NCBI GenBank assembly: GCA_019313025.1
Contig: JAFDCA010000259.1
Span: forward strand, 1-5,317
Length of the DNA stretch: 5,317 bases
Origin: Deltaproteobacteria bacterium
GTDB lineage: Bacteria; Desulfobacterota; Desulfobacteria; Desulfobacterales; UBA11574
Reading direction: 5' to 3'
In this document: piece after piece, positions 1-5,317 of the stretch
Position numbering within the stretch: the first letter of the stretch is position 1
How the letters are laid out: each line of letters opens with the position of its first letter
The notes under the pieces: model-generated
Seen by the model: the letters and a program-made list of their open reading frames with translations, nothing else
Told to the model about the DNA's origin: nothing
Databases searched by the model: none
Program-made: the position numbers and the translations under genes

Positions 1-1420
1 TGATTATTGGGGTATATAGCTCTTTTTCTTGTTGAGGCGACATAAACACACGATTCGAGTTCAGACTCCAAATGATTTCTCTTGCCAGCTTTTTACTATT
101 TCGAGTAGAGGCTCCTTTGACCGCATTGTCTAACTCGGAAAGAAGATCTTTTTTTACCCGCGCCAGTTCCGATGTTGTAAAACCGAATATCAATGCCTGC
201 CGAAGGGTTTGTTCTATGAGTGAAAGCGATTTCTCCCAGTTTTCCGGATTACAATCCGCTGTGATATCAGCGTATTTGACCTGACGCAGAAAAATTCCAG
301 AGCCAATGGATGCAGATGTGAAAGGGGTTCCAGGTTTTTGTATTAACGTGTCGAGTCGATTTTTTACTATTCGGTTTGCAATATCCTCAATCAGTTGTTT
401 TTTTCGAACGTCATATGAATCGGGTATGAATAAAATCTTATCAACGATTTCAATGCTGACCGTCGTATTTCCTGATTCTTTTTCAAAATGGTAGAAAGAT
501 TTTATACCTTTATGATTGATATCTCCGAGTTCGGGAATTGTTCCAGGAGGCGCACGGGGCGTTATTGAAGAAAATTTATCTTCTATCAGCATGGTTGCCA
601 ATTCTGTGTCAAAATCTCCGACCAAAACAAGAATCATATTATCCGGTCGATACCACTTGTCATAAAAAGCTTTTAATTGATCTTGGTCAGCATTTTTGAG
701 TATTTCTTCCTGACCGATAGGAAGTCTTTTTGATATTCTGGCATCCGGAAATTCAAATTTGAGCGTTTTGACATATGTTCGATAGGATGCTGAATCCCGA
801 GTCCGTTTTTCGGACAAAACGACGCGTCGTTCTCTTTCGATTTCAGATGGCAGCAAAAGGGCCCCTTCAGCAAAATCTTTCATTACAACCAGACCATTTG
901 CCAGGTTTTCCTTGTTCCCTTCAGGTAAAAGAATATCATAGACGGTTTGGTTGAATCCGGTATGGGCGTTTGCGTCCGGTCCAAACTGCATTCCGATGCT
1001 TTGAAAAAATTTTACCAGTTCATCAGGCTTGAAATGTGTTGAGCCGTTAAACAGCATATGCTCCAAGAAATGCGCCACCCCCTGTTGATTTTCAGACTCT
1101 TGCAATGAACCTGCCTTAATGTAAAGATGCATGCTAACACGATTTTTGGGGTGTTGATTCTGAAATAAAACATATGCAAAGCCGTTAGGTAATTTTTTAA
1201 ACACAAGCGCCGGGTCGGGAAGAAAGTTTCTATGATTGTAGGACCATAAATCCAAAGACTTGTTTTGTTCAAAGGCGGCATTCGTTTTGGAAAGATGTTT
1301 AGCCGGATGTTCGGATGCAATACTTTTAGGGACAAAAAACCAAGCCAGTAGAAAAACAACAATGATAAGAATACCGGGTGAGAACTTTTTCGAAAAAATG
1401 CTAAGACGCTTTTTTAACAT
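1..1420 (-). CDS. Exported M16 (pitrilysin/insulinase, PqqL-like) zinc metallopeptidase, N-terminal part
   Basis: Partial gene: 473 codons are open from the ATG at 1420-1418 to the window edge and the C-terminus lies outside. Residues 1-16 are basic, 17-30 form a hydrophobic segment, and SIA at 33-35 is a plausible signal-peptidase site, so the enzyme is probably periplasmic or anchored in the inner membrane. The inverted zinc motif HFLEH is at 117-121, where H117 and H121 bind zinc and E120 is the catalytic base. The third ligand is expected in the segment ERRVVLSE (197-204), with E204 aligning best. The family substrate-edge motif follows HFLEH (NAHT at 151-154, then QTVYDILLP). An M16 C-domain-like segment starts near 240. 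PqqL-like members are roughly 900 residues with four M16 modules, so about half is present. The start is supported by GGAG 7 nt upstream (1428-1431). The family degrades peptides; the substrate here is unknown. Family call is firm; the PqqL-like subgroup is an inference. Confidence 0.94.
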   Translation of the reverse strand, partial: MLKKRLSIFSKKFSPGILIIVVFLLAWFFVPKSIASEHPAKHLSKTNAAFEQNKSLDLWSYNHRNFLPDPALVFKKLPNGFAYVLFQNQHPKNRVSMHLYIKAGSLQESENQQGVAHFLEHMLFNGSTHFKPDELVKFFQSIGMQFGPDANAHTGFNQTVYDILLPEGNKENLANGLVVMKDFAEGALLLPSEIERERRVVLSEKRTRDSASYRTYVKTLKFEFPDARISKRLPIGQEEILKNADQDQLKAFYDKWYRPDNMILVLVGDFDTELATMLIEDKFSSITPRAPPGTIPELGDINHKGIKSFYHFEKESGNTTVSIEIVDKILFIPDSYDVRKKQLIEDIANRIVKNRLDTLIQKPGTPFTSASIGSGIFLRQVKYADITADCNPENWEKSLSLIEQTLRQALIFGFTTSELARVKKDLLSELDNAVKGASTRNSKKLAREIIWSLNSNRVFMSPQQEKELYTPII

Positions 1421-1519
1421 ACGAATACTCCAATAAAATAGTCCGGATGAATATAATCAGGCAACCGGTGTTTCAAAGAATTAGAAACCTTTTTTGTATT
1501 CTTTAGATAACATGTAGAG

Positions 1520-1547
1520 AATATAAAACAGATCTTCAAAATGACAA
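1520..1547 (-). promoter_or_regulatory. Candidate sigma-70 promoter for the M16 peptidase
   Basis: Read on the minus strand, TTGTCA (1542-1547) matches the -35 consensus at five of six bases. It is separated by 16 nt from TATATT (1520-1525), which matches the -10 consensus at five of six. It lies about 100 nt upstream of the peptidase start, giving an untranslated leader of roughly 95 nt. The area is AT-rich, so chance matches are likely. The rest of 1421-1613 shows no ORF or clear structure. Confidence 0.4.
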
Positions 1548-1613
1548 TACCGGAAGGGAATTTTCCTAAATAGATGTATTAAAGCAGAGCAGATGTTATA
1601 AGGAAATTACAAT

Positions 1614-1656
1614 GTCTCCTGTCTGCCTGATACGTTTCATCGGACACACAGGAGAC
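1614..1656. repeat. 9-bp perfect inverted repeat with inner stem
   Basis: GTCTCCTGT (1614-1622) is the exact reverse complement of ACAGGAGAC (1648-1656). Inside it, CCTGAT (1626-1631) pairs with ATCGG (1639-1643) with one bulged T, leaving a 7-nt loop, so a two-tier hairpin of about 43 nt can form. It sits at the left boundary of the GC-elevated island, where an end of a mobile repeat or the terminal stem of an RNA could lie. Confidence 0.6.
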
Positions 1657-1933
1657 TTTGTTCGTGGTGTTCAGGCGGCCTGTAAAGAGAGGTCATCGTT
1701 ACTCTATGGTTGTATAAATCATACACCGAGAAAGTGATGAAAAGATTGTTGGCCAGACGTTTGCATGCTCCGCAACGGGTGCTTAAATTTTCGTATAGTG
1801 TATCCTCAAGCAGGTCTAAGTCTAAACTCGCCCGTATTGTTTCGCAGTTGAGAAAATCGGTGATACCGGATGGATTACGGCCTGACGCCTTGCTTCGTGA
1901 AACGAAGATCCCGTTTCGACACCATCTACTCGT

Positions 1934-1989
1934 CCTGTGAAATGTAACGCCTGTTTCACAGGGGCGTCATTCTCGACTGTTACAACGCC
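1934..1989. repeat. Adjacent inverted repeats with a competing alternative fold
   Basis: CCTGTGAAA (1934-1942) is a perfect 9-bp reverse complement of TTTCACAGG (1954-1962). Immediately next to it, GGCGT (1963-1967) pairs with ACGCC (1985-1989), so the two stems could stack. Alternatively, ACGCCTGT (1947-1954) pairs with ACA(GG)GGCGT (1958-1967) around a 3-nt loop with a 2-nt bulge, which uses bases from both other stems and excludes them. On the minus strand the cluster begins 35 nt after the stop codon of the H1-like gene, so it could be part of that transcript's 3' region. There is no T-run. Confidence 0.5.
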
Positions 1990-2024
1990 AAGGTTTACTG
2001 CTTATCGAGCAATCTTTTAAGAAG

Positions 2025-2393
2025 TTATTTTTTCACATAAAGACCACGAGACTTCGTTTCTATCACACCTTTTTTGGTGAGCTTATAAAGGGCATTACTG
2101 AGTTGTCTGGAATCCAGTTTTGTTTTTTCTCTAAGCTGGGCAACCGTCACGCCTTTTTTGGTTCGTTTGATGGCATCGAATACTGTGTCCAGCATTGTCA
2201 CCTGTTTGGCGGGCGCCGCTTTCTTTGCTGCGGCCTTTTTGGCAACTTTTTTCTTTGCAACAGTCTTTTTGGCAGTCACAGCTTTTTTAGGGGCCTGGAG
2301 TTTATCAACCTGATCGGTAATCTTTTCTACCTTTTTGGAAAGCGAAACAAGGGATTTTGATAATGTATTCAATTGAGCCTTTATCTTCTTCAT
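2025..2393 (-). CDS. Histone H1-like basic protein: coiled coil, AKK repeats and C-terminal winged-helix-like domain
   Basis: Complete 122-residue protein with 31 lysines by hand count, about a quarter of its residues. Residues 1-34 look like an amphipathic coiled coil (LNTLSKSLVSLSKKVEKI). Residues 36-63 are a low-complexity linker of Lys/Ala repeats (AKK, AKKK, AAAKK) like the tails of eukaryotic H1 and bacterial HctB/AlgP-type proteins. Residues 65-122 read as a compact winged-helix-like domain: a helix (LDTVFDAIKR), GVTVAQLREKT, a recognition-helix-like SRQLSNALYKLTKKG, then a beta wing (VIETKSRGLYVKK). It probably binds DNA, as a nucleoid-associated protein or small regulator, with the coiled coil giving dimers; this is inferred from composition and fold. 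The start is clear: GGAGGA (2401-2406) lies 7 nt upstream of the ATG at 2393-2391, a strong ribosome site suggesting high expression. It diverges from the helicase gene. The precise family is not recognised. Confidence 0.87.
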   Translation of the reverse strand: MKKIKAQLNTLSKSLVSLSKKVEKITDQVDKLQAPKKAVTAKKTVAKKKVAKKAAAKKAAPAKQVTMLDTVFDAIKRTKKGVTVAQLREKTKLDSRQLSNALYKLTKKGVIETKSRGLYVKK

Positions 2394-2449
2394 TTGATTT
2401 TCCTCCTTGGTTGATGTGGTTTCACAAAGTTGCGAATACTTTTAAGATT

Positions 2450-2476
2450 ACTATATATATTTTTTTAAAAAGTCAA
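2450..2476 (-). promoter_or_regulatory. Candidate sigma-70 promoter for the H1-like gene
   Basis: On the minus strand TTGACT (2471-2476) matches the -35 consensus at five of six bases, and TATAGT (2450-2455) matches the -10 at five of six. The spacer is a short 15 nt made of A/T tracts; a weaker -10, TAGTAA, would give 17 nt. This leaves a leader of roughly 50 nt carrying the strong GGAGGA ribosome site. The A/T tract could also bend DNA or serve as an UP-like element. Confidence 0.4.
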
Positions 2477-2512
2477 CAAAATCTGTTAAATAATATAAAA
2501 TCATTTCAAGTC

Positions 2513-2544
2513 TTGACAAGCATACCAATCTTTTGGAAGATAAC
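2513..2544 (+). promoter_or_regulatory. Weak promoter candidate for the helicase gene
   Basis: A perfect -35 hexamer TTGACA lies at 2513-2518, but no good -10 follows at normal spacing; the nearest is GATAAC at 2539-2544, with a 20-nt spacer. A separate -10-like TAAAAT occurs at 2575-2580 without a matching -35. The helicase may therefore be weakly transcribed, or start from an element I cannot identify. The whole 2394-2606 spacer is strongly AT-rich (about 26% G+C over 2401-2520 by hand count). Confidence 0.2.
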
Positions 2545-2606
2545 ACTTTCAAATCAATACTTCAGACTATTTTGTAAAATTAATTGCATTTATCCGGATT
2601 CTATCA

Positions 2607-4565
2607 ATGAATTATCGAATTCAGTATAAAAAAGAACTTAATCCGTCTCAATTGGAAGCCGTCAACTTTACACGAGGGCCTCTTCTTGTCATCGCAGGTG
2701 CCGGAAGCGGGAAGACAAGAACGCTTACCTATCGAGTTGCACGTCTTGTAGAAGAAGGTATTTCACCGAACTCCATTCTTCTACTGACTTTTACGCGTAA
2801 AGCTGCCCAGGAAATGTTAAAAAGAGCTACAGAACTGCTCGATGATAGATGTCAACGTGTTGCCGGTGGAACGTTTCATTCATTCGCTTATGCTGTTTTG
2901 CGAAAATATGCCTACAAACTTGGATTTGAACACGGATTTTCAATCATTGATCGAATGGATTCTGAAGATCTTATCAGCATGATGAGAAAAGCGATGACAG
3001 GAACAGCAAAGTCCGGTTCCCTTCCTAGAAAGCAAACACTGGCCAATATCTTTAGCCGGGCTGTCAACAAAGATTTGTCTTTGGAAGATATCGTTGTAAA
3101 CGATTACCCCCAATTTATCCGACATTTGGAAGCAATTCATGAAATATCAAAGTCGTATCAAAGACAAAAAGCCGAGCATCATTTTATGGATTATGATGAT
3201 CTTTTGATATATTTGGAAATGCTTTTAAAAGAACATATCGATGTTCGAGACAACATGTGTAAAACGTATCAATATTTAATGGTCGATGAATATCAGGATA
3301 CCAATAAGATTCAGGCGGAGATCATTTATCTTCTCGCGGGTACTCATGAAAATATCATGGTGGTGGGGGATGATTCACAAAGCATTTATGCGTTCCGGGG
3401 CGCCAATTTTGAAAATATCATGCGATTTCCTGAAATATTTCCAAAGACCCGAACCATCCAGCTGGAGGAAAACTATCGCAGTGTCGAGCCAATTTTAAAC
3501 CTTACCAATGTCATTATTGAGCGGGCAACCTGGAAATATTCAAAAAAACTTTTTACGCGGAAACCCGGCGGCGTGCTTCCATTGCTGATAAAGGCACAAA
3601 GTGAAAACATTCAGTCACGATTCGTGGTAGAAAAGATACAAAACCTACACGGCAGCGGCGTACCTTTAACACAGATTGCAGTGCTTTTTCGAGCAAGTTT
3701 TCATTCTTTTGATCTTGAAATTGAACTTGCCAGAGAAGGAATTCCCTTTGTCAAAGTAGGGGGGTTTAAATTTGTTGAATCTGCACATATCAAGGATGTT
3801 TTGGCCCATCTCAGGGTGCTTTTCAATCCGTATGACAGGATAAGTTGGTATAGAATACTTCTCCTCTTGGACAATATTGGACCCAAAACCGCCCTGGACA
3901 TTTACGAAAGGATTATGGCTGAAAAAGCAGGACATACAGGATTTGTAAAAACCAAACTTAAAGCCGGCAGATCCAAAGGATTGGATAAACTCAAGCACCT
4001 CTTTTCTGATATTGACGCCAAGCCCATGTCCGTTGCCCAAATGGGTGAAGCCGTTGTTAAATATTATTTGCCCCTATTAAAAAAGAAATACGATGATCAT
4101 CCAAAACGGTCGAGAGACCTTGAACACCTTGTTACCATTATGGAGCGGTATCATCATCTTGAACCGTTTTTGACCGACATGGCCCTGGAGCCTCCGAATA
4201 CGAGTTCAAATGACACTTTATTAAGTCATGATCCGGTTGATGACCGGCTCGTTCTTTCAACGGTGCATTCCGCCAAGGGCCTTGAATGGCACACGGTTTT
4301 TATCATATGGGTGCTTGACGGCCGATTCCCGTCGATACATGCTATTCATGACGAAAAAGATCTTGAAGAAGAGCTGAGGCTGATCTATGTCGCGGCAACC
4401 AGGGCGAAGGAAACCCTTTTTTTTACATATCCGGCCCAAATTTATGACCGAACCTCGGGAATGGTTTTAAACCGACCCTGCCGGTTTATAGACAACATTT
4501 CCGAAGATATTTTACCGAAATTGAACGTTTCAAACGGTGATTTAATCAATCCATTATATTTTTGA
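2607..4565 (+). CDS. UvrD/Rep/PcrA-family superfamily 1A ATP-dependent DNA helicase
   Basis: Complete, 652 residues. It unwinds DNA 3' to 5' using ATP, presumably in repair or replication restart. Motifs in order: Q-motif (LNPSQLEAV, 11-19); Walker A GAGSGKT (31-37); motif Ia (LTFTRKAAQEM, 60-70); Ib (GTFHSF, 88-93); MDYDDL (194-199); motif II VDEYQDT (226-232); motif III VVGDDSQSIYAFRG (252-265); motif IV LEENYRS (286-292); motif V STVHSAKGLEW (551-561); motif VI ELRLIYVAATRAKETL (589-604). A helix-hairpin-helix-like NIGPKTA (423-429) lies in the expected 2B subdomain. All catalytic residues are present, so it should be active. The protein ends about 48 residues after motif VI, shorter than UvrD or PcrA (about 720) and without an obvious C-terminal Tudor-like domain. 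The start fits because the Q-motif follows at once, but the ribosome site is weak (GGA at 2596-2598). The gene stands alone. I cannot separate UvrD, PcrA and Rep from sequence alone, so no symbol is given. Confidence 0.97.
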   Translation: MNYRIQYKKELNPSQLEAVNFTRGPLLVIAGAGSGKTRTLTYRVARLVEEGISPNSILLLTFTRKAAQEMLKRATELLDDRCQRVAGGTFHSFAYAVLRKYAYKLGFEHGFSIIDRMDSEDLISMMRKAMTGTAKSGSLPRKQTLANIFSRAVNKDLSLEDIVVNDYPQFIRHLEAIHEISKSYQRQKAEHHFMDYDDLLIYLEMLLKEHIDVRDNMCKTYQYLMVDEYQDTNKIQAEIIYLLAGTHENIMVVGDDSQSIYAFRGANFENIMRFPEIFPKTRTIQLEENYRSVEPILNLTNVIIERATWKYSKKLFTRKPGGVLPLLIKAQSENIQSRFVVEKIQNLHGSGVPLTQIAVLFRASFHSFDLEIELAREGIPFVKVGGFKFVESAHIKDVLAHLRVLFNPYDRISWYRILLLLDNIGPKTALDIYERIMAEKAGHTGFVKTKLKAGRSKGLDKLKHLFSDIDAKPMSVAQMGEAVVKYYLPLLKKKYDDHPKRSRDLEHLVTIMERYHHLEPFLTDMALEPPNTSSNDTLLSHDPVDDRLVLSTVHSAKGLEWHTVFIIWVLDGRFPSIHAIHDEKDLEEELRLIYVAATRAKETLFFTYPAQIYDRTSGMVLNRPCRFIDNISEDILPKLNVSNGDLINPLYF

Positions 4566-4616
4566 TTGATTCAAATGATACGCCGTGATATGTGCCCGCC
4601 TAAAATCATTATCTCT

Positions 4617-4640
4617 CCGAATGTAAGGTCGGTTTTATTT
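4617..4640 (+). terminator. Weak intrinsic terminator candidate after the helicase gene
   Basis: CCGA (4617-4620) pairs with TCGG (4629-4632) around an 8-nt loop, and TTTTATTT (4633-4640) follows at once. It begins 51 nt after the helicase stop codon. The stem is only 4 bp, so efficiency would be low, but nothing better follows the gene. Confidence 0.3.
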
Positions 4641-4691
4641 ATCATAACAAATAATAGAAATTAAAAGCTTCGTCCCAATTGAAATAGCGGC

Positions 4692-4721
4692 CCCGGTGAA
4701 AAAGAAAAAAGAGTCACTGGG
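4692..4721. repeat. 8-bp inverted repeat with purine-only loop
   Basis: CCCGGTGA (4692-4699) pairs with TCACTGGG (4714-4721) over 8 bp including one G-T wobble. The 14-nt loop (4700-4713) consists only of A and G. No T-run follows on either strand, so it is not a standard terminator. It lies in the gene-free 4566-4909 spacer just before the imperfect inverted repeat at 4728-4820. Confidence 0.4.
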
Positions 4722-4727
4722 TAAAAA

Positions 4728-4820
4728 TGATGGAATAATGGAATGATGGGTTTGAAGGAATTGTTACAATTTAAATAGTTTATTTTACGCTCTTTTCCCC
4801 AATATTCTAGTTTTCCATTC
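4728..4820. repeat. Imperfect inverted repeat with internal ATGGAAT-type short repeats
   Basis: The left arm (4728-4750) contains three imperfect tandem 8-mers: TGATGGAA, TAATGGAA, TGATGGGT. The right arm (4797-4820), read in reverse complement, gives ATGGAA, then five differing bases, then GAATATTGGG, against the left arm's ATGGAA, five bases, GAATGATGGG. About 16 of 23 positions match. The 46-nt centre (4751-4796) is AT-rich and holds the palindrome AATTGT-T-ACAATT (4759-4771). The layout suits a small dispersed intergenic repeat or a degraded miniature element, but copy number cannot be judged from one window. Confidence 0.4.
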
Positions 4821-4865
4821 TTTCGTTCATATGGCACAAACAGGTTGCCTTTAAGAAATTTTTGA

Positions 4866-4883
4866 TTTCATAACGTTATAAAA
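4866..4883 (+). promoter_or_regulatory. Palindrome upstream of the phosphate transporter, possible operator
   Basis: ATAACGTTAT (4870-4879) is a perfect 10-bp palindrome, and after one mismatch pair the symmetry continues as TTT/AAA to 4866-4883. It ends 26 nt before the transporter ATG, a place where a regulator dimer would affect transcription. It overlaps -10-like sequences (CATAAC at 4869-4874, 18 nt after TTGCCT at 4845-4850). It does not resemble a Pho box. AT-rich sequence gives short palindromes by chance. Confidence 0.3.
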
Positions 4884-4909
4884 ATACCAAGACGTTTAAG
4901 ACAATTATA

Positions 4910-5317
4910 ATGACACAACCCTATATTATTCTCATTTTGGGTTATATTTTCGGTTTTTACATGGCCTGGAACATCGGTGCCAATGACGTGGCCAATTCCA
5001 TGGCGTCATCTGTGGGGGCCAAAGCAATTACCATTCGCCAGGCCATATTTCTTGCTGGAATATTAAATATCCTCGGCGCGGTTTTTATCGGCTCCCATGT
5101 GACCAACACCATTCGAAAAGGGATTGTGTCCACGGATATCATGACCGATCCTCATGTGGCCCTTATCGGTGCCCTTTCGGCCCTTCTTGCCGCTGCCCTC
5201 TGGGTCAGTTTTGCCACCTGGAAATCGCTGCCGGTTTCTACTACCCATTCCATCGTGGGAGCGATGATCGGTTTTGGAATCATGGCGGGTGGTTTTTCGG
5301 TGATCAATTTTGTGAAA
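4910..5317 (+). CDS. PiT-family inorganic phosphate transporter, N-terminal part
   Basis: Partial gene: 136 codons to the window edge. PiT (SLC20-like) proteins are inner-membrane symporters that import phosphate with H+ or Na+. Both halves of the family's N-terminal signature are visible: GANDVANSMASSVGAKAIT (23-41) and PVSTTHSIVGAMIG (108-121). Hydrophobic segments at about 4-22, 44-65, 83-103 and 113-135 would be the first four membrane helices. The GANDVANS, VGAKAIT and PVSTTHS wording is shared with the widespread PiT group that includes eukaryotic SLC20 and bacterial PitA. The ATG at 4910 is the only reasonable start: an in-frame stop lies at 4871-4873 with no start codon between, and the first helix follows at once. 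No clear Shine-Dalgarno is visible. It follows the helicase in the same direction after 344 nt, so it is probably transcribed separately. The coupling ion cannot be assigned. Confidence 0.95.
   Translation, partial: MTQPYIILILGYIFGFYMAWNIGANDVANSMASSVGAKAITIRQAIFLAGILNILGAVFIGSHVTNTIRKGIVSTDIMTDPHVALIGALSALLAAALWVSFATWKSLPVSTTHSIVGAMIGFGIMAGGFSVINFVK

Larger units (their letters stand above)
1614..1989. other. Hairpin-rich GC-elevated intergenic island, possible structured RNA or mobile-element remnant
   Basis: No gene is recognised here. By hand count G+C is about 47% over 1621-1980 against about 33% over 1441-1620. Inverted repeats in order: a 9-bp perfect stem (1614-1622 with 1648-1656) with an inner stem; a nested hairpin at 1693-1740; a bulged stem CGTTTGC/GCAACG (1758-1777); CTCAA/TTGAG (1805-1809 with 1848-1852); CTTCGT/ACGAAG (1893-1907), which overlaps the competing GAAACG/CGTTTC (1899-1917); a 9-bp perfect stem (1934-1942 with 1954-1962); and GGCGT/ACGCC (1963-1967 with 1985-1989). 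None is followed by a T-run on either strand, so these are not ordinary intrinsic terminators. A TTG-initiated plus-strand frame (1710-1940, 76 codons) and a startless minus-strand frame (1966-1637) are both open here, and neither resembles a family I know. It could be a noncoding RNA, a non-autonomous repeat element or a decayed gene. Confidence 0.45.

Noticed and set aside
1710..1940. 76-codon plus-strand frame as a gene
   Set aside because: It begins with TTG inside a hairpin loop region, has no Shine-Dalgarno, resembles no family and lies in the structured island; treated as non-coding.
1934..1962. Intrinsic terminator of the H1-like gene
   Set aside because: The stem is strong but no T-run follows on either strand.
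1944..1990. Integron attC-like site suggested by TAACGCC and GGCGTT segments
   Set aside because: The core sites do not fit RYYYAAC/GTTRRRY, and no integrase or cassette arrangement is seen.
2221..2290. Repeats within the H1-like gene as a tandem repeat or CRISPR-like array
   Set aside because: The periodicity is explained by Lys/Ala codons of the AKK linker; the units are short and irregular without spacers.
2103..2360. Plus-strand frame opposite the H1-like gene
   Set aside because: Its Phe/Gly/Leu-rich composition is what antisense of lysine/alanine codons produces; the minus-strand protein has the ribosome site and domain structure.
3666..4040. Minus-strand frame of 124 codons inside the helicase gene
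   Set aside because: It lies wholly opposite an intact helicase with all motifs, has no recognisable domain and is an antisense shadow.
4832..4848. Sigma-54 promoter-like TGGCAC...TTGC upstream of the phosphate transporter
   Set aside because: The GG and GC doublets are separated by 12 nt, whereas sigma-54 promoters require 10; the match is probably chance.

Overview
The window looks like chromosomal DNA of a Gram-negative bacterium, most plausibly a Desulfobacterota (Desulfobacterales-like) genome. That guess rests on overall character: AT-rich spacers, a lysine/alanine-rich H1-like protein next to housekeeping genes, an exported PqqL-like M16 peptidase and a PiT-type phosphate transporter. 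No rRNA or other diagnostic marker is present, so the taxonomy is an inference.

Layout: (1) 1-1420, minus strand: N-terminal half of an exported zinc metallopeptidase of the M16 (pitrilysin/insulinase) family, running off the left edge. (2) 1421-2024: a 604-nt gene-free stretch. Its left part is AT-rich and holds a promoter candidate for the peptidase. Its right part (about 1614-1989) is a distinctly more GC-rich island packed with inverted repeats, the most unexplained piece of the window. (3) 2025-2393, minus strand: a small basic protein joining a coiled coil, an AKK-repeat linker and a C-terminal winged-helix-like domain. (4) 2394-2606: a very AT-rich divergent promoter region. (5) 2607-4565, plus strand: a complete UvrD/Rep/PcrA-type superfamily 1A helicase with all its motifs. 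(6) 4566-4909: a 344-nt gene-free spacer with a weak terminator candidate, an imperfect inverted-repeat element and a palindrome just before the next gene. (7) 4910-5317, plus strand: the N-terminal part of a PiT-family inorganic phosphate transporter, running off the right edge.

The genes do not form an obvious pathway or operon. The H1-like protein and the helicase are divergently transcribed from one spacer and both act on DNA, which is suggestive at most. I see no CRISPR array, IS element with a transposase, tRNA or rRNA, and no recognisable defence system. The observations most worth following are the hairpin-rich island with mutually exclusive folds at 1614-1989 and the H1-like fusion protein.
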